Below, piece by piece: positions 22,539 to 29,536 of a DNA stretch of 51,356 bases. Every line of letters starts with the position of its first letter. Position 1 is the stretch's first letter. Source of the DNA: an uncultured Bacteroidia bacterium. Its GTDB lineage: Bacteria; Bacteroidota; Bacteroidia; Bacteroidales; F082. The DNA lies in contig CACYHX010000015.1 of NCBI GenBank assembly GCA_902774365.1, positions 1 through 51,356 of the forward strand, given 5' to 3'. Made by a program: the position numbers and the translations under genes. The notes beneath the pieces were generated by a model that saw only the letters and a program-made list of their open reading frames with translations, did no database searches and was not told the origin of the DNA.

Positions 22539-23776
22539 CCTTTCTTCTCCGCTTTTTTAATCTCTTTCTGGATTTTCCTCGGGAGGTCTTCATCCAAGCA
22601 GTTGTGACACCTCATATCCAGCGTGTACATACGGCCGATGCAGTAGTTGGAGTGCTTGCACTCGCTACGTGTCACTTCGCCGCTTTGCAGCTTGTTGATG
22701 AAGTCAGTGTCGCGAATCAAGGCGCGGGCCATCTGCAAGGCCACGAAGCCCGAGTCGAGCACCTCTTCCATCTTCTCTTTCGAGACCATGCCGCCTACAT
22801 AGATTAAAGGCATCTTTAGGTTCTCGCGGAACACCTTGGCATCTTCGAGGAAATAGCCCTCCTTGTAAGGTACCGTGGGGATGAGCAGACGGCCAAAGAA
22901 CTTCAGTCCGAGCTTGAGCCACCAGAACTTCTTCATGTCCATGTAATAGGCCAAGGTCTTGAGCGGCATGGCGCCACGCATCACATGCATCGGGGCCTTG
23001 CTGACGAAGCCGGCCGACAGCACGAGGGCGTGAACACCGAGCTTTTCCAACTCTTTGGCAACGATGATACAGTCGTCGCGGTCCATGCCACGCTTGAAGC
23101 CGTCGAACATGTTGGTCTTGACCACCACGGCCATGTCGTTGCCGGCGACACGCATCACCTCTTCGATGACGAGTTTCATGAAACGCATCCTGTTGTCGAG
23201 GACGCCGCCAAACTCATCGTGACGGTGGTTGGTGTAAGGCGAAAGGAACTGGCTGATGAGGTAGCCATGTCCCGCATGAATCTCCACGCAGTCGAATCCT
23301 GCCTTGCGGGCCAAGTCAACAGCCTTGCCGAAGTCAAGGACCAGGGAATAAATCTCCTCCTTCTTGAGCTTTCTGACGAAAGTCGGCGAATACATGTTGA
23401 AGCCACGGGAGGCGCCCACGGGCATACAACCGCAGGTGGCGCGGTGCGTCATGTTGCCACAGTGTCCAAGCTGGATGGAGGCCTTGGCTCCATAGCTGTG
23501 GATGGCATCGGTGAGTCGCTTCAGGTCGGGAACAATCTCCTCACGCATCCAGAGTTGGCCGTCGAACGAGAGGCCCGACTGGTTGACGGCGGCGTATGCC
23601 ACCGTTGTCATGCCGACTCCGCCTTTGGCCACAGCGGTATGATAGGCGAACAATTCATCGGTGGGACGGTTACCGTGGGCCATATTTTCAAAGGCCGCAG
23701 ATCGTATCACCCTATTACGCAAGGTGATAGGCCCAATCTGACAGGGTGTGAATATCGTTGAATTTTCCATAGTCAA
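22535..23776 (-). CDS. NADH:flavin oxidoreductase, Old Yellow Enzyme family
   Basis: The 413-residue protein has the FMN TIM barrel of the OYE/2,4-dienoyl-CoA reductase family: CQIGPITLRNRVIRSAAFEN, KASIQLGHCGNMTH, CVEIHAGHGYLISQFLSPYT with NHRHDEFGG, and YVGGMVSKEKMEEVLDSGF. The second FAD/NAD domain of the 640-residue relatives is missing. The C-terminal Cys region reads ECKHSNYC then MRCHNC; the family motif CxxCxxxC has Ser at the second position, so the Fe-S cluster may be lost or altered. Relatives reduce activated C=C bonds, including delta-4 3-ketosteroids (5-beta reduction). ATGA overlaps join it to both neighbours. Confidence 0.9.
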   Translation of the reverse strand: MTMENSTIFTPCQIGPITLRNRVIRSAAFENMAHGNRPTDELFAYHTAVAKGGVGMTTVAYAAVNQSGLSFDGQLWMREEIVPDLKRLTDAIHSYGAKASIQLGHCGNMTHRATCGCMPVGASRGFNMYSPTFVRKLKKEEIYSLVLDFGKAVDLARKAGFDCVEIHAGHGYLISQFLSPYTNHRHDEFGGVLDNRMRFMKLVIEEVMRVAGNDMAVVVKTNMFDGFKRGMDRDDCIIVAKELEKLGVHALVLSAGFVSKAPMHVMRGAMPLKTLAYYMDMKKFWWLKLGLKFFGRLLIPTVPYKEGYFLEDAKVFRENLKMPLIYVGGMVSKEKMEEVLDSGFVALQMARALIRDTDFINKLQSGEVTRSECKHSNYCIGRMYTLDMRCHNCLDEDLPRKIQKEIKKAEKKG

Positions 23777-24540
23777 TAAATAAAAGGTATGATTCTCTTT
23801 ACTTTTTTAGTGTCCAGCTCCTCACCGAACTCCAGTTTGTATTTGTCGTAGATACGCGCCGCACGCGGTCCCAGGTTGGCGAAGGTCCACAAGGCGAAGA
23901 CAGCGCCTGCCCACGACCAGGTGAGGATGGCGAAGCCGATCCATTCGACGAACTCGCCGAAGTAGTTGGCCGAGGTCACATAGCGGAACATGCCTTCTTT
24001 GGGCAGGTAATGCTTGGTGTCGCCTTCTTTGCGCAGGTTGCGGATGATATCGTCGGACTGAATGTTGATGAACATGCCGAGGATGAAGACGAGGAAGCCG
24101 GCGATGAAGCGCGGATCGGTGAGCCAGTCGGCGGGATAATAGTCGTCGGGTGAGATATAGAAGATCCAGCCGCCTTGCATAAAGGCATTCAACAGATTGA
24201 ACGTCACACCCATCACGACGATGGACAGCGGCATCACGCTGTGGCCCCGCATACGGAAGGGGAACACGAACGAGCGATGGATGTAGTGCAACTCAAACAA
24301 AAACAGGAAGGCGAGCCTCACCATATCGGCGCGACGATCAGAGAAAAGCCACAGTAGCAGCATGGCGAAAAACACAGGCGACTCCATCAGCACCCATCCC
24401 AGCTTGTTGTTGACCGCCGGGCCCCATTTCTTGTTATAGAATTTACCATAGCCAGCGTCAACGAAATAGAGGCTGACAAACACCACGACGGCAACTACCG
24501 ACATGATTATAAGGAAAATATTAAAGGAATGTAGTGTCAT
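23773..24540 (-). CDS. Steroid 5-alpha-reductase (SRD5A) family membrane protein
   Basis: The 255-residue polytopic protein has about six membrane segments. It shows family hallmarks FELHYIHRSFVFPFRMRGHS (about 94-113), YVTSANYFGEFVEWIGFAIL (about 187-206) and the C-terminal ANLGPRAARIYDKYKLEFGE with KKVKRIIPFIY. These correspond to the LHYIHRTFIYPFRMRG, P/SaNY-GE and IPF segments of eukaryotic and bacterial SRD5A enzymes, which use NADPH to reduce the delta-4 bond of 3-oxosteroids to the 5-alpha product. The alternative is another enone lipid substrate. It leads an operon with a -7 box at 24568-24561 and overlaps the OYE gene by 4 bases. Confidence 0.85.
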   Translation of the reverse strand: MTLHSFNIFLIIMSVVAVVVFVSLYFVDAGYGKFYNKKWGPAVNNKLGWVLMESPVFFAMLLLWLFSDRRADMVRLAFLFLFELHYIHRSFVFPFRMRGHSVMPLSIVVMGVTFNLLNAFMQGGWIFYISPDDYYPADWLTDPRFIAGFLVFILGMFINIQSDDIIRNLRKEGDTKHYLPKEGMFRYVTSANYFGEFVEWIGFAILTWSWAGAVFALWTFANLGPRAARIYDKYKLEFGEELDTKKVKRIIPFIY

Positions 24541-24560
24541 GGTATTATAAATTAAGGTGA

Positions 24561-24631
24561 CAAAATTAAGGAAAAGCCCCTTAGGGTAGAGATTTTTTCA
24601 CTAAACAATCGGAAAATTTCTATTATCTTTG
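24561..24631. promoter_or_regulatory. Divergent promoters of reductase operon and zinc peptidase gene
   Basis: Minus strand: TAATTTTG at 24568-24561, 20 bases before the ATG at 24540. Plus strand: TATCTTTG at 24624-24631, 32 bases before the ATG at 24664. The plus box is a perfect TAnnTTTG followed by C as in the other promoters here. Confidence 0.6.
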
Positions 24632-24663
24632 CACTTTCAACATTATAAAAAACAAGCAACAAA

Positions 24664-25338
24664 ATGAATGTAAATTGGATTTTAATCATCGTGATCGCCC
24701 TTGTGGGGCTTTTGGTGCAATGGAAACTGAAAAGCGTGTTCGCTAAGTATTCGAAGGTACTCGCTCCAGGCGGCCTCACCGGCGCACAAATCGCGCAGAA
24801 GATGCTCAACGACAACGGCATCCATGACGTGCAAGTCACTTGTATCAAAGGTCAGCTCACCGACCATTACGACCCCACCAAGAAAACGGTCAACCTGAGC
24901 GAAGACGTCTATCGTTCGAACAGCGTTTCGGCCGCTGCCGTGGCGGCTCACGAATGCGGCCATGCCGTGCAGCACAAAGAAGGCTATGCGCCTTTGAGGC
25001 TGCGTTCGGCCTTGGTGCCAGCCGTCAACATCTCGTCGAAGCTCTCCATGATTGTCATCATCATCGGATTGTTGATTATCAACACCTTCCCTGCCCTATT
25101 TTGGGTTGGCATCGCCATGTTCGCCATGGTGTTCCTGTTCAGTGTCGTCACCCTGCCCGTCGAGTTCAACGCTTCGAGACGAGCGCTGGCATGGCTGCAG
25201 TCGTCCAACTCACTCGGCGAGAAGGAAGCCGCGCAAGCCAAGGAAGCCCTCGGCTGGGCTGCCAGCACCTACGTTGTGGCCGCCTTGTCGTCGTTGGTCA
25301 CGCTACTGTATTACATCGGCTTGGGGGACAGGAGATAA
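24664..25338 (+). CDS. Membrane zinc metallopeptidase, YugP family
   Basis: The 224-residue protein belongs to the neutral zinc metallopeptidase family PF04298 (Bacillus YugP). It has an N-terminal membrane helix (4-20), a catalytic motif HECGHAVQH (His96, Glu97, His100) and three further membrane segments (about 122-140, 145-165, 198-218), with LTGAQIAQKMLNDNGI and VNLSEDVYRSNSVSAAAVAA before the active site as in the family. It probably cleaves membrane or envelope peptides at the inner membrane; substrates are unknown. It is transcribed alone, divergent from the reductase operon. Confidence 0.92.
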   Translation: MNVNWILIIVIALVGLLVQWKLKSVFAKYSKVLAPGGLTGAQIAQKMLNDNGIHDVQVTCIKGQLTDHYDPTKKTVNLSEDVYRSNSVSAAAVAAHECGHAVQHKEGYAPLRLRSALVPAVNISSKLSMIVIIIGLLIINTFPALFWVGIAMFAMVFLFSVVTLPVEFNASRRALAWLQSSNSLGEKEAAQAKEALGWAASTYVVAALSSLVTLLYYIGLGDRR

Positions 25339-25517
25339 GGAATCTAGTTCTTTTTTGCTAGGATTTCAAAAAATGTCGTACTTTAGCGACGATTTTTGAC
25401 GTTGAATCGTTGACTGTTGATTTGTTGAATCGACAATCATTGTCAACGATCATAACAATCTGTAATGCAACAACAAACAATTAAACAATAAACAACAAAC
25501 AATCAACAAACAACACT
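25339..25517 (+). promoter_or_regulatory. pepD leader with nested hairpin and CAA-rich tail
   Basis: A possible promoter is TTG (25355-25357), 21 bases, TACTTTAG (25379-25386), with A replacing the sixth T. ATCGTTGAC (25406-25414) pairs with GTCAACGAT (25442-25450), and inside it TGTTGATT pairs with AATCGACA. The last 60 bases before the ATG are an unstructured string of CAA/AAC units with no Shine-Dalgarno site, typical for efficient initiation in Bacteroidota. Confidence 0.5.
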
Positions 25518-26984
25518 ATGAGCATCAAAGATTTAGAGCCGAATGGCGTGTGGAGAAACTTTTATAGCTTAACGCAGATTCCGCGCCCTTCGAAGAAAGA
25601 AGCCAAAGTGATTGCCTTCATGAAGCAATGGGGCGAAGAGCACGGCCTTGAAACTATCGTCGACGACTGTGGCAACGTCATCATGCGCAAGCCCGCCACG
25701 CCTGGCATGGAAAACCGCAAAGGCGTCATCCTGCAGGCCCACCTCGACATGGTCCCGCAGAAGAACGCCGACAAGGTACACGATTTCGAGAACGACCCTA
25801 TTGAGACCCACATCGAAGACGGTTGGGTGAAGGCCAACGGCACCACCCTCGGCGCCGACGACGGCCTGGGTGCCGCCGCCGCCATGGCGGTCCTCGAAGC
25901 CACCGACCTGCAACATGGTCCCATCGAGGCCCTCTTCACTATCGACGAAGAGACCGGCATGACGGGTGCCAACAAGCTGCAACCCGGCGTGCTGAAAGGC
26001 GACATCCTGATGAACATGGACTCGGAGACCGAAGGCGAGCTCTACGTGGGCTGCGCCGGCGGCGTCGACAACATCGGCACCTGGACGCCTACCTTTGAAG
26101 ACGTCCCTGCTGGCATGAAAGCCTTCCGCCTCTTCGTGAAAGGCCTGAAAGGCGGTCACTCGGGCATGGACATCAACTTGGGTCGTGCCAACGCCAACAA
26201 GGTGATGAACGCCATGCTGCTGATGGCAGCCGAGAAATACGGTCTGCGCCTCGCATGCATCGACGGCGGTAGCTTGCGCAACGCCATCCCAAGAGAAGCC
26301 GAAGCCATCGTGGTCGTGCCTGCCGACAAGGAAGAAGAATTCAAGCAATATGCCGCTGAATATGAAGCCGTCTGCAAGGAAGAGTTCGCCGAGACCGAGC
26401 CCGACCTCGCCATCCTCTGCGAAGCCGCCGAGATGCCGAAGCAAGTCATCGACGTGAAGACGCAAGACAACATGTTGTGCGCCATCGCCCGCTATCCCAA
26501 TGGCGTCATCGCCATGTCGGAAGACTTTGAAGGCACCACCGAGACCTCGAGCAACCTGGCCACCTGGAAGATGGAAGGCGGCAAGATCACGACCGCTTCG
26601 CTGACCCGCAGCCTCGTCGACGCCGCCAAGGACAAACTCGCCGAGCAGATCCGCAAGAACCTCACCGAAAACGGCGCCGAGGCCTACTCCACCGGCGACT
26701 ATCCGGGTTGGAAGCCCAACATCAACTCGACCATCCTCAACCTCATGAAGAAGGTCTATCTGGAGAAGTTCGGCAAGGAAGCCAAGATCATGGTCATCCA
26801 CGCCGGTTTGGAATGCGGCATCCTCGGCTCGAAGTACCCGAACTGGGATATGGTGAGCTTCGGACCTACCTTAGTGCACCCACACTCGCCCGACGAAGCC
26901 CTGCTCATCGAGAGCGTGCAGCCTTTCTGGGACTTCATCGTCGAAACGCTGAAAAACATTCCCGAAAAGGAAGTTGTTGCATAA
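25518..26984 (+). CDS. pepD: Aminoacyl-histidine dipeptidase (cytosol nonspecific dipeptidase, M20)
   Basis: The 488-residue enzyme is a two-domain M20 metallopeptidase that cleaves dipeptides such as Xaa-His in the cytosol. Metal-site motifs are visible: ILQAHLDMVPQKN (about 71-83), TLGADDGLGAAAAMAV with the bridging Asp, IDEETGMTGANKL with the catalytic Glu pair, and LMNMDSETEGEL. The lid domain starts near FVKGLKGGHSGMDINLGRAN and the last metal His is in LVHPHSPDEALLI. Length and layout match PepD rather than PepT. It has its own leader and an intrinsic terminator directly downstream. Confidence 0.95.
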   Translation: MSIKDLEPNGVWRNFYSLTQIPRPSKKEAKVIAFMKQWGEEHGLETIVDDCGNVIMRKPATPGMENRKGVILQAHLDMVPQKNADKVHDFENDPIETHIEDGWVKANGTTLGADDGLGAAAAMAVLEATDLQHGPIEALFTIDEETGMTGANKLQPGVLKGDILMNMDSETEGELYVGCAGGVDNIGTWTPTFEDVPAGMKAFRLFVKGLKGGHSGMDINLGRANANKVMNAMLLMAAEKYGLRLACIDGGSLRNAIPREAEAIVVVPADKEEEFKQYAAEYEAVCKEEFAETEPDLAILCEAAEMPKQVIDVKTQDNMLCAIARYPNGVIAMSEDFEGTTETSSNLATWKMEGGKITTASLTRSLVDAAKDKLAEQIRKNLTENGAEAYSTGDYPGWKPNINSTILNLMKKVYLEKFGKEAKIMVIHAGLECGILGSKYPNWDMVSFGPTLVHPHSPDEALLIESVQPFWDFIVETLKNIPEKEVVA

Positions 26985-27006
26985 GTAGTTAGATTTCAAT
27001 AAGTTG

Positions 27007-27047
27007 AAAAAGGCAAAATCAAATTTGGTTTTGCCTTTTTATATTTT
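27007..27047 (+). terminator. Intrinsic terminator of pepD
   Basis: AAAAAGGCAAAA (27007-27018) pairs with TTTTGCCTTTTT (27029-27040), a 12-base perfect stem followed by more T-rich sequence, 22 bases after the stop codon. Confidence 0.92.
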
Positions 27048-27061
27048 TTTCAAGAAAAGTG

Positions 27062-27091
27062 TTGGAGTAAAGGAAAATCTTTGTACTTTTG
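27062..27091 (+). promoter_or_regulatory. rpmH promoter
   Basis: TTG at 27062-27064, 19 bases, TACTTTTG at 27084-27091. This is a full match to the Bacteroides -33/-7 consensus with ideal spacing. Start of transcription would be near 27098, giving a leader of about 50 bases. Confidence 0.85.
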
Positions 27092-27146
27092 CAGCCCAAT
27101 TCAAAGGGACTTTTAGAGAAAAATAACAAATAAATAAGATAGAGAG

Positions 27147-27293
27147 ATGAAGCGCACTTATCAACCTTCAAACAGAAAACGTAGAAACAAACACGGTTTC
27201 AGAGAGAGAATGTCAACGGCTAACGGCCGTAAGGTTTTGGCCCGCAGAAGAGCCAAAGGCAGAAAGAGACTTACAGTTTCTGACGAATATTAA
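27147..27293 (+). CDS. rpmH: 50S ribosomal protein L34
   Basis: A 48-residue, highly basic protein: it opens [20 protein letters not shown] and continues [20 protein letters not shown], then RLTVSDEY. This is the unmistakable L34 sequence, part of the large ribosomal subunit. The purine-rich AGAGAG just before the ATG may help initiation. The gene is monocistronic, between a consensus promoter and an intrinsic terminator. In many phyla rpmH sits beside dnaA and rnpA; here it does not, as is common in Bacteroidota, so it does not mark the replication origin. Confidence 0.98.
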   Translation: MKRTYQPSNRKRRNKHGFRERMSTANGRKVLARRRAKGRKRLTVSDEY

Positions 27294-27330
27294 TTCGGAA
27301 GCCGTTATATTTCTCATTTAAGGTAAACGG

Positions 27331-27360
27331 AAGGCGACCCCTTGGGGGAATCGCCTTTTG
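27331..27360 (+). terminator. Intrinsic terminator of rpmH
   Basis: AAGGCGA (27331-27337) pairs with TCGCCTT (27351-27357) and CCCC/GGGG continues the stem around a TT-containing loop; TTTTG follows. It lies 37 bases past the L34 stop. Confidence 0.9.
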
Positions 27361-27379
27361 TTGTTTATGTCTACACGCA

Positions 27380-27463
27380 TGTCATTTCGAGGATGGTTTT
27401 GGCATAGATACGCTCTCCTTTCAGGTTCGGTATGACATGCCAAAACCATCCGAAGAAATCTCT
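27380..27463. repeat. 15-base perfect inverted repeat in a GTCATTTCGA-type element
   Basis: GGATGGTTTTGGCAT (27391-27405) is the exact reverse complement of ATGCCAAAACCATCC (27437-27451), with a 31-base centre. Outside it are GTCATTTCGA and GAAGAAATCTC, the two ends of an intergenic repeat known from many bacterial genomes. It separates rpmH from the convergent methyltransferase gene. Confidence 0.75.
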
Positions 27464-27467
27464 ACAT

Positions 27468-28235
27468 TCATTTCTCGCAACGATAGATGATCTCCTCTCC
27501 CCTGCGTGCCAAGCGCATCCGCTCGCGCTGTTCTTCTGAAATCTCGTAATAGAGCCTGTCTTCCGTCACCGTGAAGCCCGCCTTACGCAGCACATCGGCA
27601 TAGTCGCGGCCGAACTGGCGCACATGGTCATACTGGCCGAAAAGGCGCTCGCGTTCCTTCGGGTCGGTAATTGTAGGGTCTTCGAAGGTGTCGACATCGG
27701 GATTGATGGGCACGAGGAGAATCGCCCAACCGCCAGGCTTCAAGATGCGTTTGATTTCGGCAAAGGCCTTGTTCGCGTCGTTGACATGCTCCAACACATG
27801 GTTGCAGATGACCACGTCGTAGGTGTCGCTGAGCTGGTCGATGGCAGTGACGTCGAGATGCAGGTCGGCGATGGGCGAATCGAGGTCGGCGGTGGTATAG
27901 TCGAGGTTTTTCAAGGCACGGAAACGCTTCAGGAAAGGCTGCTCAGGAGCGAAATGCAAGACCTTCAACGGTGCAGTGAAGAAATCCGTCTTCTCTTTCA
28001 GGTAGAGCCACAACAGGCGATGCCTTTCGAGCGACAGGCACTTGGGGCACAAACGGTTATCCATCGCCTTGCCATAGCCGTAGGGCAAAAACTTACGGAA
28101 ATGTCCGCCGCAAACGGGACATTCCACCTTGTTGCCGAGATAGAACGGACGCACCAAGAGGCTGAACAGGTAACTCAGCTTGATGAGCCACTGGCGGGGA
28201 AAAATCTTGGTGAAAAAGGCGATGAGTTTCTTCAT
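27468..28235 (-). CDS. SAM-dependent methyltransferase with N-terminal zinc ribbon
   Basis: The 255-residue protein has a short zinc-binding unit CPVCGGHFRKFLPYGYG with a second CPKC pair (about 39-66), then a class I methyltransferase (about 85-230): KVLHFAPEQPFLKRFRALKN, YTTADLDSPIADLHLDVTAI, YDVVICNHVLEHVNDANKAF and LKPGGWAILLVPINPD. The CNHVLEHV segment is typical of Methyltransf_11 enzymes in surface-polysaccharide clusters. An N-terminal amphipathic helix may bind the membrane. It stands at the left border of the glycan locus, divergent from a glycosyltransferase; glycan methylation is a reasonable but unproven role. Confidence 0.85.
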   Translation of the reverse strand: MKKLIAFFTKIFPRQWLIKLSYLFSLLVRPFYLGNKVECPVCGGHFRKFLPYGYGKAMDNRLCPKCLSLERHRLLWLYLKEKTDFFTAPLKVLHFAPEQPFLKRFRALKNLDYTTADLDSPIADLHLDVTAIDQLSDTYDVVICNHVLEHVNDANKAFAEIKRILKPGGWAILLVPINPDVDTFEDPTITDPKERERLFGQYDHVRQFGRDYADVLRKAGFTVTEDRLYYEISEEQRERMRLARRGEEIIYRCEK

Positions 28236-28260
28236 TTTCGGATAATCGCGTTTGATAGCG

Positions 28261-28289
28261 CAAAGATACGCAAAGAATCCTTATCTTTG
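28261..28289. promoter_or_regulatory. Back-to-back TATCTTTG boxes
   Basis: TATCTTTG occurs at 28268-28261 on the minus strand (methyltransferase, ATG at 28235) and at 28282-28289 on the plus strand (glycosyltransferase, ATG at 28305), an almost symmetrical divergent promoter pair only 13 bases apart. Confidence 0.65.
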
Positions 28290-28304
28290 CAAAAATTTAG
28301 CAAA

Positions 28305-29285
28305 ATGCTGTTTTCGATTATCATCCCCGTCTACAACCGTCCGCAGGAAGTCGACGAACTGCTGGAAAGCCTCTGTCGGCAGACGTTCGACGACTTTGAA
28401 GTCGTGGTGGTGGAAGACGGCTCGACGGAGAAGTGTGATGTCGTGTGTGAGAGATACGCCGACCGCTTGGCATTGAACTACCACTATAAGCCCAACAGTG
28501 GCCCCGGTCCCTCGCGCAACTACGGCGCCGAGCGCAGCCAAGGCGAGTATCTCATCATCCTGGACTCCGACGTCATCGTGCCGGAAAACTATTTGGAGAC
28601 CATCAAAGCCGAGCTTGACCGCGAGCCTTGCGACGCCTTCGGCGGTCCCGACCGTGCCCACGCGTCGTTCACGCCCATACAGAAAGCCATCAACTATGCG
28701 ATGACCTCGTTTTTCACCACGGGCGGCATCCGAGGCGGCAAGCACAAGATGGACAAGTTCTACCCCCGCAGCTTCAACCTCGGCATCAAGAGAAGCGTCT
28801 ATGAGGCCTTAGGCGGCTTCGCACCCATGCGTTATGGCGAAGACATCGACTTGAGCACCAGGATTTTCAAAGGTGGATACAGTTGTCGCCTCTTCCCCGA
28901 AGCCTTCGTCTATCACAAACGCCGCGTCAAGTTCAGCTCGTTCTTCCGTCAGGTGAAACACTCGGGCGAGGCGCGTGTGGTACTGAAAAACAAATACCCT
29001 GAGACCTTCAAGCTCGTACACCTCTTGCCCGCCGCCTTCGTGGTCGGCAACCTTTTGTTGGTCGCCTTGGGCATCTTCCATCATTGGCTGTGGTTCATGC
29101 CTATCGTGCTTTATGTCGTGATGGTCTTCGTCGACTCCCTCATCAATAATAAGGATTTGAAAGTCGCAATACTTTCAGTGCCAGCGGCTTATTGTCAATT
29201 GTTTGGATATGGATTGGGCTTCTTAGGGATCGCTTGGAAAGACATTTTAGGCAAAAAACAGCCTTCGCAAGCGGAAAAACCGTAA
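28305..29285 (+). CDS. Glycosyltransferase family 2
   Basis: The 326-residue protein has a GT-A domain: MLFSIIIPVYNRPQEVDELL, FEVVVVEDGSTEKCD, GPGPSRNYGAERSQGEYLII, LDSDVIVPENY with the DSD metal motif, and RYGEDIDLSTRIFKGGYSC with the ED acceptor-activation motif. Two or three hydrophobic helices at the C-terminus (about 235-300) anchor it in the inner membrane. It transfers sugar from a nucleotide donor to a lipid-linked or surface glycan. The ATG at 28305 fits both the fold and the promoter; a much longer open frame upstream is antisense to the methyltransferase and not real. Confidence 0.92.
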   Translation: MLFSIIIPVYNRPQEVDELLESLCRQTFDDFEVVVVEDGSTEKCDVVCERYADRLALNYHYKPNSGPGPSRNYGAERSQGEYLIILDSDVIVPENYLETIKAELDREPCDAFGGPDRAHASFTPIQKAINYAMTSFFTTGGIRGGKHKMDKFYPRSFNLGIKRSVYEALGGFAPMRYGEDIDLSTRIFKGGYSCRLFPEAFVYHKRRVKFSSFFRQVKHSGEARVVLKNKYPETFKLVHLLPAAFVVGNLLLVALGIFHHWLWFMPIVLYVVMVFVDSLINNKDLKVAILSVPAAYCQLFGYGLGFLGIAWKDILGKKQPSQAEKP

Positions 29286-29314
29286 TTTCGCAGCATTATT
29301 ATATAAGATATAGT

Positions 29315-29530
29315 ATGGGAGCCTTTTTCAGAATATTACTTATCGCCATCTTGATATTTTATGCCTTCAACATAATTGTCAAACTGATATTCAGGCATAA
29401 GATGAAGAAGTTACAGAAACAGATGGAGCAATTCCAACAAGGTGGAGCCGAAGCCCCATCAGATGAGGCCAAGACGCCCCATGTCGACCCAAACATAGGT
29501 GAATATACTGATTTTGAAGAAGTTGAATAG
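29315..29530 (+). CDS. Small DUF4834-like membrane protein
   Basis: The 71-residue protein starts with a membrane helix (MGAFFRILLIAILIFYAFNI), continues with a basic, Gln-rich helix (RHKMKKLQKQMEQFQQ) and ends with an acidic tail containing PNIGEYTDFEEVE. That arrangement and size fit DUF4834, a Bacteroidota family of unknown function. The start at 29315 is preferred over an upstream in-frame ATG that lies inside the previous gene. It precedes the yfhO-like gene by 6 bases and is probably cotranscribed with it. Confidence 0.75.
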   Translation: MGAFFRILLIAILIFYAFNIIVKLIFRHKMKKLQKQMEQFQQGGAEAPSDEAKTPHVDPNIGEYTDFEEVE

Positions 29531-29536
29531 AAAACA

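Noticed and set aside
27147-27293. rpmH as a marker of the chromosomal origin
   Set aside because: No dnaA, rnpA or DnaA-box cluster is nearby, and rpmH is not origin-linked in most Bacteroidota.
27624-28304. A long open extension upstream of the family 2 glycosyltransferase
   Set aside because: It is antisense to the methyltransferase gene; the glycosyltransferase fold begins exactly at 28305, after a promoter box.
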